A stretch of DNA of 64,000 nucleotides from contig JAINUG010000005.1 of the NCBI GenBank assembly GCA_029706075.1, forward strand, positions 8,029,501-8,093,500. Reading direction: 5' to 3'. The position numbers and the translations under genes are program-made. The stretch comes from Aldrovandia affinis (lineage: Eukaryota; Chordata; Actinopteri; Notacanthiformes; Halosauridae). This document shows, one piece after another, positions 12,505 through 22,885 of the stretch. How positions within the stretch are numbered: the stretch's first letter is position 1; each line of letters begins with the position of its first letter. The notes below the pieces were generated by a model. The model ran no database searches. It was not told where the DNA came from and saw only the letters and a program-made list of their open reading frames with translations.

Positions 12505-13748
12505 TACACTATATGGCCAAAAGTCAGTGGACACCCCTACTAATTATTGAGTTCAGGTGTTTCAGCCACACCCATTTCCAACAGGTGCATAAAATCCAGC
12601 ACATAGCCATGCAATCTCCACAGACAAACATTTAGAATTCAGAATGGTTCGTCAAGAGCTCAGTGACTTTAAACGCAGCACTGTCATAGGATGCCACCTT
12701 TGCCACAAGTCAGTTCGTGAAATTTCTGCCCTACTAGATGTGCCCCGGTCAACTGTAAGTGCTATTATTGTGAAGTGGAAGCGCCTAGGAGCAACAACAG
12801 CTCGGCCATGAAGTGGTAGACCACGGAAACTCACAGAGCGGGGCCGACAAGTGCTGAAGCGCACAGCGCATAAAAATCGCCTATCATCTGCTGCATCACT
12901 CACTACAGAGTGCCAAACTGCCTCTGGAAGCACCATCAGCACAATAACTGTGCATCGGGAGCTTCATGGAATGGGTTTCCATGGCCGAGCAGCTGCACAC
13001 AAGCCTCACATCACCATACGCAATGCCAAGTGTCAGCTGGAGTGGTGTAAAGCACGCCGCAACTGGACTCTGGAGCAGTGGAAACGTGTGCTTTGGAGTG
13101 ATGAATCACACTTCACTATCTGGCAGTCTGATGGACGAATCTGGGTTTGGCGGATGCCAGGAGAACCCTACCTTCCGGAATGCATAGTTTGGTGGAGGAG
13201 GGATAATGTTCTGGGGCTGTTTCTCAGGGTTTGGGATAGGCCCCTTAGTTCCAGTGAAGGGTATTCTTAATGCTACAGGATACGAAGACATCTTAGCCAA
13301 TTGGGTGCTTCCAACTTTGTGGCAAGGGAACAGTTTGGGGAAGGCCCTTTGCTGTTCCAGCATGACTGTGCCCCTGTGCACAAAGCGAGGTCCATAAAGA
13401 CATGGTTAGACGAGTTTGGTGTAGAGGAACTCGATTGTCCTGCACAGAGTCCTGACCTCAACCCCATTGAACACCTTTGGGAGGAATTCGAATGCCGATT
13501 GCGAGCCAGGCCTTCTCATCCAACATCAGTTCCTGACCTCACAGATGCTCTTTTGGCTGAATGGGCACAAATTCCCACAAACACACTCCAAAATCTTGTG
13601 GAAAGCCTTCCCAGAAGAGTGGCAGATGTCGTAGCCGCAAAGGGGGGTCCAACTCCATATTAATGCCCATGGTTTTAGAATGGGATGTCCAACAAGCTCA
13701 TATAGGTGTGATGGTCAGGTGTACACTGACTTTTGGCAATATAGTGTA
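12505..13748 (+). mobile_element. Tc1-like transposon with short (about 30 bp) inverted repeats
   Basis: The ends are TACACTATATGGCCAAAAGT and its reverse complement with one change (ACTTTTGGCAATATAGTGTA), both bounded by TA. The inverted repeats are only about 30 bp, unlike the 200-bp IR/DR ends of the elements at 6199 and 46942, so this is a different Tc1 lineage. The 1244-bp length is full size for such an element. The transposase gene fills most of it. Confidence 0.92.
12644..13663 (+). pseudogene. Tc1-like transposase, near full length, DDE retained
   Basis: It starts MVRQELSDFKRSTVIG and ends VVAAKGGPTPY then stop, about 340 codons, the full family length. The helix-turn-helix region is followed by an AT-hook-like GRPRK. 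The three catalytic residues are all visible: Asp in LWSDESHF (13099 region), Asp in [11 protein letters not shown] (13357 region) and Glu in [11 protein letters not shown] (13452-13484). Defects are an in-frame TGA at 12809-12811, probably from a decayed CGA, and two compensating frameshifts near 13190 and 13320. It is the least damaged transposase in the window but cannot be translated as it stands. Confidence 0.9.
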
Positions 13749-14471
13749 CGTTGAACTACCCTAATTAATTCTAAATCCTAGACATACAAATGACATGTAA
13801 CAATCATGAAAGAGATGGAATTCAAGAAAATGATGTTTTTCTCTCTCCAAAACACAGACACGTGCAGCCAAGAAACAAAGCAAAACGAGCTCAAGGTATA
13901 AGCCAGGACCAGATCCTCCAAGAATGTAGTAATGTGTCGATACAAACCCTAAAATTGCCAGACTGAGGAAAAAACACTGAGCCCAAGCAATGAACAAGTC
14001 AAACTTTAAGTGTTTGGAGGAGGGAGGGAAAGGGTCCCTCCCTTTCTAGCCCATGCCTGATTAATTTACGATTTGGGGGAGGATTTGTTTTTGGGTCACT
14101 TACTACCACAAGACATCTTTTCAAGGTCATAATTGAAATGATCCTCTAATGGTGACCCCAAACATTAACAGGGCCTGTTGAAGACAGCCTGGTTTATACA
14201 GAGATGTTGGTTGAGCTGATAGTTCAAGAAATATAATATGCTCGGGCAAAGAATATTGCTACCATTTGACAAGGCCCATTGTGATATGCGAACCTCCGCT
14301 TTTCTCTGGTGCGCCTGATCCATCATTTCTAGCTCATAGGTAAAATCCCCAAATTGTGGTGTATGACATAGTCCAATATGGACCATACTGGCACCAAACC
14401 TGCATGCCTAAGTGCCCTGGTTTCATTCAAGGAGTAATAAAACCTGTCAGTGATGACACCAGGGAAGCCCA
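13749..14471. other. Intergenic, no feature recognised
   Basis: No exon, RNA gene or nameable repeat was seen between the Tc1 element and the foldback MITE. Confidence 0.35.
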
Positions 14472-14619
14472 GGGGCCATATGCACAAAGATTCCAAGAGT
14501 AGGAGTGCTGATCTAGGATCAGTTTAGCCTTTTAGCTCATAATGGATATGGTTAGGATATGGGGAAACCTGATCCTAGATAAGTACTCCTACTCTTAAAA
14601 TCTTCGTACATACGGCCCC
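14472..14619. mobile_element. Palindromic MITE (148 bp)
   Basis: The block is a near-palindrome. GGGGCCATATGCACAAAGAT at the left pairs with ATCTTCGTACATACGGCCCC at the right. The inner arms AAGAGTAGGAGTGCTGATCTAGGATCAG (14493-14522, quoted here as AAGAGTAGGAGT and GATCTAGGATCAG) pair with CTGATCCTAGATAAGTACTCCTACTCTT. The loop is about 45 bp. It is a common short non-coding fish element. I could not settle the target duplication. Confidence 0.75.
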
Positions 14620-15169
14620 AGGTTAATCAGTGTGTTAAGATGGAGATGGAGATTTAAGTTAGGCCAGGCCACATGCTGTTTGCCTGCACAGGATCATAAA
14701 ATGCATTGAGTTTCCTGACACACCCATCGGTTTAACATATCATTATAGAAATGGGTATATATTCATCAGATGCAGATATATTTTCACATTTCATCTGCTG
14801 GTAAGTGACACTAGCAGTGGTCAACATATTGTTTAAACAGGATACACCAGTTTAATTTTACACGTTAAATCTTTAGACGTATTTAAATATAATGTTTTGG
14901 TCCATACATAAGGTGTGTAGCATACACCAGTTACATTCATTGTTTAACAATGCTTGAACATTCTCATCTCCCTTTTCTCTTTCCAAAAAAAGACTGTCTC
15001 ACCTTCTCATCCTAAGCCATAGAGGGGGGTGGTGGGGATTAGGTTTATTACCATTTTGGAATGCAAGACTAAGGAGCATCTCCAGCAGGAACGAACTCCC
15101 AAAACACTGAAGAGAGCTAGGAACTATTCTTTGTGCCTTTTCCTCCATTCCACAATCTGAGCTAACCAA
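14620..15169. other. Intergenic, no feature recognised
   Basis: AT-rich DNA with no feature that I can support. Confidence 0.3.
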
Positions 15170-15950
15170 CAGCTCTGGTTGTGGGATGGACTTCCTGTTC
15201 CCAGCCAATCAGCACTGATTGATATTGATATAGGGTGCAAGCACCCACAGGTCACTGTTGTATTCAAGGCTGCATTCAGTTGCAGTTGTTTGAGTAGTTG
15301 TTGAAGTTGGTTTTGTAGTAGATTTGAGCTCTGCAACTCATCTTCTGTTCCTGACAAGAACAGATTCTTAGGCCCTGGACAAAGCCAGGCTTGCCATTGT
15401 GATTAAGGCCATCATAAGAGACTCTGTCTCATAGGCTGGGACTTGCCTTTGAAACAAGACACAACTCACTCCATTACTCGTGACTAAAGATTCCAAGTAG
15501 CCTGAGGTCGGTTTTGGTTGGTTGTGGAGAAAAGACAGCCGAAAGACTCCACCCACGGGGCCAGCCGTTCCACACCAAACAAAGGACACCACCTGAGGAG
15601 CAGACCAGACATTACTGCATTCTGGACCCTCAACAGTCTTCAGCAATCAACCAGAGAGATTGAGTGTAGAACCTGAAATTATGAAAGATTTGAGAGAGTA
15701 AACCACGTCACGGCTCTCGTAAGTTCGCAAAGTGATAATCATTGTATTGGAGCAAAATACATACCATATTTTCTAACAATTTTTTTCCATGTCTTTTGTA
15801 ATTTATTTGTAAATAAATTGTTTGGTGTTACAAATTCTGTTGTCCTTTTATTCTAATAAGTGGGCTCTACTGATTAAACAAACTCACTGGTTTCTTCCTA
15901 AATTATAATAAATTGTTAATGTCAAGTCATTAGCTGGTGCCCCATGATTG
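15170..15950 (+). repeat. Possible LTR followed by primer-binding site
   Basis: A CCAAT motif (15206 region) and GATATAGGGTGC (15219 region) precede a long non-coding leader. A poly(A) signal, GTAAATAAATTG then GT-rich sequence, is near 15810. TGGTGCCCCATGATTGG at 15935 has the form of a tRNA primer-binding site, which always begins TGG directly after an LTR. No gag or pol follows. The left limit and the TG...CA ends are not certain. Confidence 0.3.
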
Positions 15951-16197
15951 GAGGGAACCCTCGATTCACCTCTGAGGCAAATAACTCAGAAGGGCAGAAT
16001 TATATTTAATAACATCACCACTACACGTGATACAAATGAACACAGAAATTGCAGGATGCAGATTTGTGTTCTTAGATGGAAACTCCATCTAAGATCTCCA
16101 TTCATATACCTCCAGGTGGTTTGTCAAAGCTGTATTCATGAAAGGAGCACACAGCCTGCCTGTTAGCCCACAGCAATTTAGCATTCCATAATCATTC

Positions 16198-16411
16198 ATT
16201 ACATTACATTACAGGCATTTAGCAGACACTGTTATCCAGAGCGACTTACGGTTTACATTTCTTTACAATCCATTTATACAGCTGGATATTAACTGAAGCA
16301 ATTCAGGTTAAGTACCTTGCTCAAGGGTACAACGGCAGTGTCCCACCTGGGGATTGAACCTGCAACCTTAACGTTACAAGCCCAGTTCCCTAACCATTAT
16401 ACCACACTGCC
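16198..16411 (-). repeat. tRNA-derived SINE, family C
   Basis: Minus-strand copy of the SINE at 5876-6103. Head with B box GGTTCAATCCC (plus 16350-16360), body with AAGGTACTTAACCTGAATTGC, and tail CGCTCTGGATAACAG near 16235, where the hairpin stem has lost pairing. The end is a TGTAATGTAATG repeat (plus 16198-16213), the terminal TGTAA repeat expected of UnaL2-type tails. Confidence 0.85.
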
Positions 16412-17139
16412 TGCCTATATGTTGCCATTCATTAATTCATGGTATAACTCTGCTGGTGGTCAAGATCAGTTGTGTTGATACGGTGCCCTGTTAATCCATG
16501 ATGTGAGCTATGGAGATACAGAAATCGTAGTGCTATAATAAACACACTGGCATGCATGGTTTGGCAGGGTGAAGCAAAGTTTCTGATGAAGTGGCATTAA
16601 CATATTGGCAGTTTTGTATATCGTTTATCGTTTACCATTGAAATGATAGTAAACATTTCAAATTTTCCCTAAATGGCTAAACATTAAATTGACACATTAT
16701 TATGATTATTATTACTATGAATTATTTTACATTGCATTTTTAAAGTTTATTTTATTGTTATACCACAACCAATTAATATATCCACAAGTGTCATCACAAG
16801 TTTCCAGTTTAGGGCTCCACCTCCCATGAGCCCCTTTGGAGTTTTGTGTGCATGTCAGCCACTCCATGACGTCTGAAGTTTGTATTTTTCTTCTTCATAA
16901 TTTCATTAATGCACTGCTATTTTTTGTGTTTCTATTTCAAGCACATTTTTTAATGCATGTCAATGTGGTGGCATGTTGTTAGCAGTTGCATTTTTATAAT
17001 GTTTGTTTCTGACACTGTGACTTGGCACTTGGGAGATGTGTATGGGAGAGAAGAGTGTGCTCAGGTGTCTCTAAATTGAAGCATTGCAATCTTTTTATAG
17101 TGGGAATAGAAATATTCTGTGGCATATTCTACATTCTAC
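16412..17139. other. Intergenic, no feature recognised
   Basis: AT-rich sequence with no supported gene or repeat. Confidence 0.3.
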
Positions 17140-17667
17140 TACAGATAGTGGCCAAAAAGGTGGAAACACTTGGTTAAATGAGGGACACATTGTTTATTGA
17201 AAGTAGGTGCTTCCACACAGGTTTTGGTCCTGAGTTAATTAACATCTCAGCATGCTTGATTTGTGTACAGAAATGCTGGGCAGGTCCAGTATAATTATGG
17301 CTAGAAGACAAGAACTTCAGAGGGTAATTGTTGGGGCATGTTTGGCAGGAGCTTCAGTGATGAAGCTTGCTGATGTTTCATGAGGAACAGTGTCTAAGGT
17401 GATGTCGCCATGGAACTCTGAGGGAAAGACATCATCAGCAAAGGGCAACTGTGGTCGGAAATGCATACTCCTGGATCGCAATGTCCATGCATTAGTTTGA
17501 GATGCAAGGCTGAAAAGGTGAGCAACTCTAAATCAATTAACTGCACATTTCAATCAATGGGTGTGAGCAGGCAGTTAAATCAAGAATGGTCTATTGAGAA
17601 CTCTACAGAGCAGGATACCATAGTCGTATCATATTAGTGTTTCCACGTTTTGGCCTACTACCTGTTT
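17140..17667 (+). mobile_element. Tc1-like element, internal deletion derivative
   Basis: The left end TACAGATAGTGGCCAAAAAG with GTGGAAACACT pairs with AGTGTTTCCACGTTTTGGCC at the right (17635-17654). Between them is only the N-terminal part of a Tc1-type transposase (MARRQELQRVIVGACLAGAS at 17298 on, then LADVS, stop). It is closely related to the element at 8461-9632. At 528 bp it has lost more than half of a full element and behaves as a non-autonomous form. Confidence 0.8.
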
Positions 17668-17964
17668 ATTGTAAATTTGTGGATTTTAACAGTTTGTTAA
17701 TTTTAATTGTTATCATTTAAATGGCAAAAAATCATCCGTTTAAATGTTGACAAATTTTGTGCACATTTAACATCCCTAGTTTTTTGTATACACATATGAG
17801 GTGACCCTGCAGAGTGAAACTTCCCCCATGGAGGCACCTTGTGGGATATGATAAATGAGTCCTGAGGGAAGCTGCAATACAGTTTCAGCTTGCTTGTGTC
17901 TCAATCAGAGACAAGAGACAAGCCTAAAAAAAGGATGGAGAGCACACAATGGACCATTGATTGC

Positions 17965-18050
17965 TAAGGCTGCATCCCTCCAGTAGAGTTCCAGGCATTT
18001 GTAGAATCTATGCCAAGGTGCATTGAAGCTATTCTGGCAGTTTTTTAATT
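17965..18050 (+). mobile_element. Tc1-like 3' end fragment
   Basis: GCATCCCTCCAGTAGAGTTC followed by CAGGCATTTGTAGAATCTATG and CCAAGGTGCATTGAAGC matches the end of the transposase in the element at 8461-9632 almost base for base (each piece quoted within the length limit). No other part of the element is attached. Confidence 0.7.
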
Positions 18051-18674
18051 CAACACAACACTCAAGAAAATCCTCTATCAATATACTGTATCTGTTAGGA
18101 GTGTAGTGTTAGTGTCACACAACTTGCATTGACATTTGAGATTACAAGGTCTGTGGTTGGTACCACATATTGGTAGTCACCATTAGATGCTTTTCCATTA
18201 TGGGTTCACACAAGCGAGCTGGTGCGTGCCAGTGTCAATTTCTTTTCCAGATGCACTTCTGGCCTCTTCGGTGCTCCATCTGGGTCTTCTCCATGCCTCC
18301 GGCCAGGGCTTTTGGTCCCCCGATTCCCTTGGTCCACATCGGGTCAGTTGAGGCTAGAGGCGTGGTCAAACAGCCAGGCAGCTTATAGTTAGGTAACTCA
18401 TGGCATATTTTATTTGTGGAGCACACACACAGCCACACTGCCCTACGCTAACAACAGCCCCAAACTTGAACTTCCTTCTGCATTAGTGAATGGGTGGGAT
18501 CATGGATGGGAGTGTATGAGGTTTGCACCACAAGGCTGTATTATGGGTGGAGTTTAGTGTGACGTTGCCTTCTCCTAGGCCTTGCTGTGGGAAACCAGTT
18601 GAGCCAGTTCTTATGGCTTTAGACACAAGGCCATAAGCACTGGTTAGCACTAGCCCGATAAACCTATTGTTTCT
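18051..18674. other. Intergenic, no feature recognised
   Basis: Includes a moderately GC-rich patch (18230-18370) without a recognisable gene. Confidence 0.3.
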
Positions 18675-18682
18675 TTCTAGAC

Positions 18683-18866
18683 CAGGGGTGTCAAACTTAT
18701 TCCATCGAGGGCCGAGTGTGTGCAGGTTTCTGTTGTAACCAATGCATTACACCAGGTGATTTCAATTAGGTTCCCTCCTTAGTTGAAGAAGTGGGCTAAT
18801 TGTGCATTGGTTGCAACAAAAACCTGCATACACTCGGCCCTCGATGGAATGAGTTTGACACCTGTG
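18683..18866. mobile_element. hAT-type MITE with 8-bp target duplication
   Basis: The ends are CAGGGGTGTCAAACTTATTC and GAATGAGTTTGACACCTGTG. The arms continue through TCGAGGGCCGAGTGT and its partner ACACTCGGCCCTCGA. The element is flanked by identical 8-bp copies of TTCTAGAC (18675-18682 and 18867-18874). CAG...CTG-type ends with an 8-bp duplication are the signature of the hAT superfamily. The 184-bp length and absence of coding sequence make it a miniature non-autonomous copy. Confidence 0.93.
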
Positions 18867-18874
18867 TTCTAGAC

Positions 18875-19542
18875 CCATTTATGCTTGTGGCTGTCTCTTC
18901 TGTAGCGATCTGAATGAATGACTGGGGGAAAATGTCCCCGTGGGCATTTTTGGTTGCACAGACATAAGTAGTATGAGATTACATGATTATATTGAAAATG
19001 ATTTAAAAAATGAGAATGCTTTAGCAATGCAGAAATTATATTTTGGGATGACATGGGCATTTGTTAGTCCTCCTCTGGTTTAGAATCACATGAAGGTTGA
19101 AAATGAACGTTTTTTTAGACGTTGTGATTTAACCTTGTTATTGTGTCACGTTAAAGTTAATGATGGGAGCTTATTCAACATTGCAATTTTATTGTAATCT
19201 TCTATTGGTATTTTGTCACATGAAGGTTGAAAACTAGATTTTTAGATGTAGAAATGACAATGTTATAGCAATTTTGTGGGCTCAACAATGTTTATACAGT
19301 ATAAGACCCAAACTTAATAGAATAATCACAAGGAAAAAAACTGGCTACATGTGTTGTGCTGCAGGTATGGTTTTTACTGGTTGTAATTTATGGATTTCAG
19401 ACAATATTACTTAAATCAGTATAATCAGGCTGTGCTAACAAGATGTGCATTAATACATGGTAGGAACAATCATAGTTCAAGTCTACAATTTGACGTTGTT
19501 TCAGAGAGGGGAGTTTCCATAAAACTAAACATGTAGGCTACA
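18875..19542. other. Intergenic; small LINE fragment and a duplicated block
   Basis: 19437-19478 matches, in minus orientation, sequence just before the tail of the LINE at 29040-32016 (AGATGTGCATTAATACATGG and TAGGAACAATCATAGTT are identical in both). 19082-19290 holds two diverged copies of a unit containing CACATGAAGGTTGAAAA and TTTTTAGA. Nothing else was recognised. Confidence 0.5.
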
Positions 19543-19825
19543 GGGGCTTCCCGGGTGGTCGAGTGGTTACAACATTTGATGCTAGCTGGGGTTCGATTCC
19601 ACTGGCCGTGCCAGAGTCGGCTCTAGTCGGGAGTGCCACTAGGGGGCGGCATTTGGCTGTCTGCCCCAGGGAGGGGGGAAGGAAGCCGGCATGAGTTCGC
19701 TGTGTATAGGAGTGGCTCTGGAGTAATGGAGTTACGTCAACGGCTTGGCGAGTGCCGTCTCGGAGGAGACGATACTTCGCCTTTGTCACTGCCAGTCACA
19801 GGGCTAAGGCAGCGAACTCACAACA
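19543..19825 (+). repeat. tRNA-derived SINE, family A
   Basis: CCCGGGTGGTCGAGTGGTTA contains the A box (TGGTCGAGTGG) and GGGTTCGATTCCAC contains the B box. The body has GCCAGAGTCGGCTCT, GGCTGTCTGCCCCAGGGAGG and CTTGGCGAGTGCC, all shared with 37170-37538. The 3' end differs from that copy after GGCAGCGAA. It lies about 90 bp ahead of the hAT transposase relic. Confidence 0.8.
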
Positions 19826-19916
19826 ATACATTGGCATTTGAAGTCATTAAAACATACAAAATAAAAGATCACATTTGACAGGGGTGAGGTGACACACAAA
19901 TATTCCCCTTGAGAAA

Positions 19917-21240
19917 ATGGACAACGCCAAAATACGCACTTTTTTAAACAAGCATGTAGTGAATGGTGGGGCAATTCCAACTGCTGGTCGTTTGAGGAGA
20001 ACATATTTATCACACATCGCAAAAATACACAAAAGTGAAATAAAACATCTGGTTAAAAAATCTGACAGCATATCGGTTGTTACAGGCGAATTGACAGATG
20101 CAAAAGACCATTATGTTCTACATATTTTGTATGTTTTACAAGGAGGAACAGATTATTTGAAATTGGTACTGGCAGGTACTGTATACTTACAATCTGTCAA
20201 TCACTCCACAGTGGTAAGGGCCATTGTTAACAGTTTAAATGCATACGAAGTGGATTTAAACAATATTGCAGGCTTTGTATCGGATAACACAAGCTACATG
20301 GTCAAAGAATACAATGACATTCTGCAAGGCCTATTTCCAAATTCTGTTCATGTGACACGCAATGCTCATATTTTAGCACTTGCTTGCAATATATGGGCTG
20401 ACAATTTCCCAAAGATCAACAAAGTTGTTGCAACAATGAAGAAGGTATTCAAACATTGTCTGAGTAGGAAACACCGTTATTTGCAACTACCCAGACAGCA
20501 ATAAAACTGCCATCTGAGCCAAGTAAGACACGTTGGGGTACTTGGTATGCATCCGTGGCCTACCATGCTCAGTACATCGACTTTTACAGCAGCTTTGTAA
20601 AAGATGAGTTAGACATCTCACCCAATACAGCTGCGCTAACAGAAATGATGGCATTGCTGAAGAACAGAAAAGGTTTGAAGGAACAGTTGTTATTTCTAAA
20701 CATCAAAAATCGGAATGACCTGACTAAATGGTTTGAGAGTCAAAAAAATTGAATTCACCAAACTTACAATAAAATTGAGGATCTGTGCACAGCAAAAATG
20801 TGTCAATAAACAAACAATGCACAAAAACATTAAGTCATCATCAAACTTAATTCAACCGGTTCATATATTTCTCAAGGCCATGCAGCTTTTTGACCCACGG
20901 CAAGTGAGCAGCCTGAGTGTGGAGACCCTTCCCTTAGAATCTATTCCCGGCTTTGAGGATGACTGTAAATCAGAGATGATAGAATACATACACAATGTCA
21001 CGCAAAGTATAGTGGCAGTTGTGAGATGTCTGTACTTGAATTCTGGAAGAGTCCTGAAATAAGCCACTCACTTCCCAATCTGACTCAAATGGCAAATCAA
21101 TATTTATCAGATGTAAACAATTCTGTTGAGGCGGAGAGAAGTGTTTCCTCTTGTGGACAAGTTGTTACACCTCTACGAGAAGTCATGAAAAAGGAAACAA
21201 CAAATTATCTGGCAAGGATTAAATTAAATACTAAAATGTA
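19917..21240 (+). pseudogene. hAT transposase (ZBED/CGGBP1-related group), 5'-truncated and frameshifted
   Basis: The first block (19917-20504) reads KHVVNGGAIPTAGRLRRTYL, the stretch after the BED finger in this group. It continues through GELTDAKDHYVLHILYVLQG, where the first catalytic Asp region lies, to NIAGFVSDNTSYMVKEYND and HVTRNAHILALACNIW, the conserved Asp and C/H regions of hAT transposases. The next blocks shift frame: KTRWGTWY (20525 on) and FVKDELDISPN, then IPGFEDD. The end SVEAERSVSSCGQVVTP with NYLARIKLNTKM is the hAT C-terminal dimerisation region. At least three frameshifts and the missing BED finger make it dead. No inverted ends were found. Confidence 0.85.
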
Positions 21241-21384
21241 AAATATTGTGCTCCCTTAACTGAATTTAAAAAATCAAGGCATTCCATCAATAACAATTTT
21301 GTTCTTTATATTTTTATATATAGCCTAAAGGCTATCAAAAAAACATTTTCCTTTTGCTTTCAATTGTTTTTATAATATATATAC

Positions 21385-21523
21385 TGTATGCCATTTAGCA
21401 GACGATTTTATCCAAAGCGACTTACAGTAGTGAATGCATACATTTCAGTATATATGGTCTCAGTGGGAATTGAAACCACCACCTAAGCATTGCCAATGCC
21501 ATGCTCTACCAACTGAGACACAC
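21385..21523 (-). repeat. tRNA-derived SINE (family B), UnaL2-type tail
   Basis: On the minus strand the head holds GTGTCTCAGTTGGTAGAGCA (A-box-like) and GTGGTTTCAATTCCC (B-box-like). It runs straight into the tail CTGTAAGTCGCTTTGGATAA with GTCTGCTAAATGGC. The tail has the same GGATA loop as family C but a different head, so two SINE families share one LINE tail. Confidence 0.75.
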
Positions 21524-21548
21524 AGAACCACAAAAGATCAAAGCATTT

Positions 21549-21760
21549 TACATTACATTTTAGGCATTTAGCAGATGCTCTTATCCAGAGTGACTTACAC
21601 AGTTCACATTTCTTTACATATAATCCATTTATACAGCTGGATATTTTACTGAAGCAATTCAGGTTAAGTACCTTGCTCAAGGGTACAACAGCAGTGCCTG
21701 GGAATTGAACCTGCAACCCTGAGTTGGGCTCCTAACCATTACACTACACTACACTTATTG
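21549..21760 (-). repeat. tRNA-derived SINE, family C
   Basis: Minus-strand copy with head GGGTTGCAGGTTCAATTCCC, body CAAGGTACTTAACCTGAATTG, and tail ACTCTGGATAAGAGCATCTG ending TGTAATGTAA-like at 21549. It is about 80% or more like 5876-6103 by eye. Confidence 0.85.
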
Positions 21761-21842
21761 AACCTGCAACCTCTGAGTTATTCAAGCCAAAGTCAGCTGC
21801 CCTAACCATTTTACTTTAATTTTTTACTACACTACACTTATA
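21757..21842 (-). repeat. Duplicated SINE family C head
   Basis: Directly beside the previous copy, the head sequence recurs (TGAACCTGCAACCTCTGAGT on the plus strand, then GCCCTAACCATTTTACT and ACTACACTACACTTATAAG). No body or tail follows. It is probably a partial tandem duplication or a truncated second insertion. Confidence 0.55.
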
Positions 21843-22518
21843 AGTATTGTCTTACTGCTGTTTGCTGTCGGGAGTTTTTAAAAAATATCTGTATATATCC
21901 CAATAAAACTTGAAACATTTCAACATATCAGTTTCTTTGCTCCAGGATGGGTATGATATGTCCTACAGAAGTGTCAACAAACATATTTTCACAATTGAAA
22001 GCAGTAGCCTACTTACAAATCAATCAGTATGATTACGTGTGGGTATGTGCAGTGCCAACTGCTGACTAGTTTACTACACTGCAATATGCACTTCAGTTGT
22101 GGTAATTGAATGATTACTTGAAATCATAATGTATTGATTGCTCAGCAAGTAGCTCCAGAAAGTCCTCCATCAACCTCTTGGTGTTGGAGGACAGAAATGC
22201 AGGTTCCTGACAGAGGTGGTGAAAAACTCTTGCCCTTACCTATGATGAGATATGGAGAAATCTGTATACTTCTCTTTCTCACCATTAATATTATTATAGA
22301 ATATGAGAGTGAGAGGAAAATGACAAAGCTCAACACAGTGACATATTGTAGACCTGTGTGTCAGTGAGATAATTCAAATCCAGAAAATAATAAAGTAACA
22401 AATATTAAAAATATCTTTGATTTTGGGGAAAGCTTGCTCCCATGTATGTTTACTCAGACTCTCATAAGATCAAATGATTTAGTCATTTTGGTGCACTTTA
22501 TAACAAGTATTGAACGAT
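21843..22518. other. Intergenic, no feature recognised
   Basis: No supported gene or repeat. Confidence 0.3.
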
Positions 22519-22611
22519 GTCTGTATTAGGGGTATGACGGTATACCACAACATTAAAATATGAAATAGTACTATCATAAACTTAATGTGATACCGTGATA
22601 GTAAATCACCT

Positions 22612-22874
22612 GATCACAACGATCTGACGGTGAATGAATGAGAAACCGGGGTTGATATACACTGCAGGGCTGATGATAATTGATGGCAGGTGAGTAGGCA
22701 GCGCAGGTGTAGAAGATCCATGTAATCAGGAGGGAGCCGGAGAATGCAGAGGGAAGCCGCGCCCACATCACACATACAAACATGAAACTGACAGGGAGAA
22801 CAGGAACACAAGGAAAACGGAAGGGAAAACGCGAGGAAACAAAAAACAACAAAGTAGCGGCTGTGGCTGTAACA
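22612..22874 (-). repeat. Gypsy 3' LTR
   Basis: It follows the polypurine tract GAGGGGGGGGGTA on the minus strand and opens with TGTTACAGCC. It matches a short stretch at 25300-25352 at the other end of the element. The end nearest 22612 is where the hAT sequence seems to resume and is uncertain. Confidence 0.65.
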
Positions 22875-22885
22875 GTACCCCCCCC

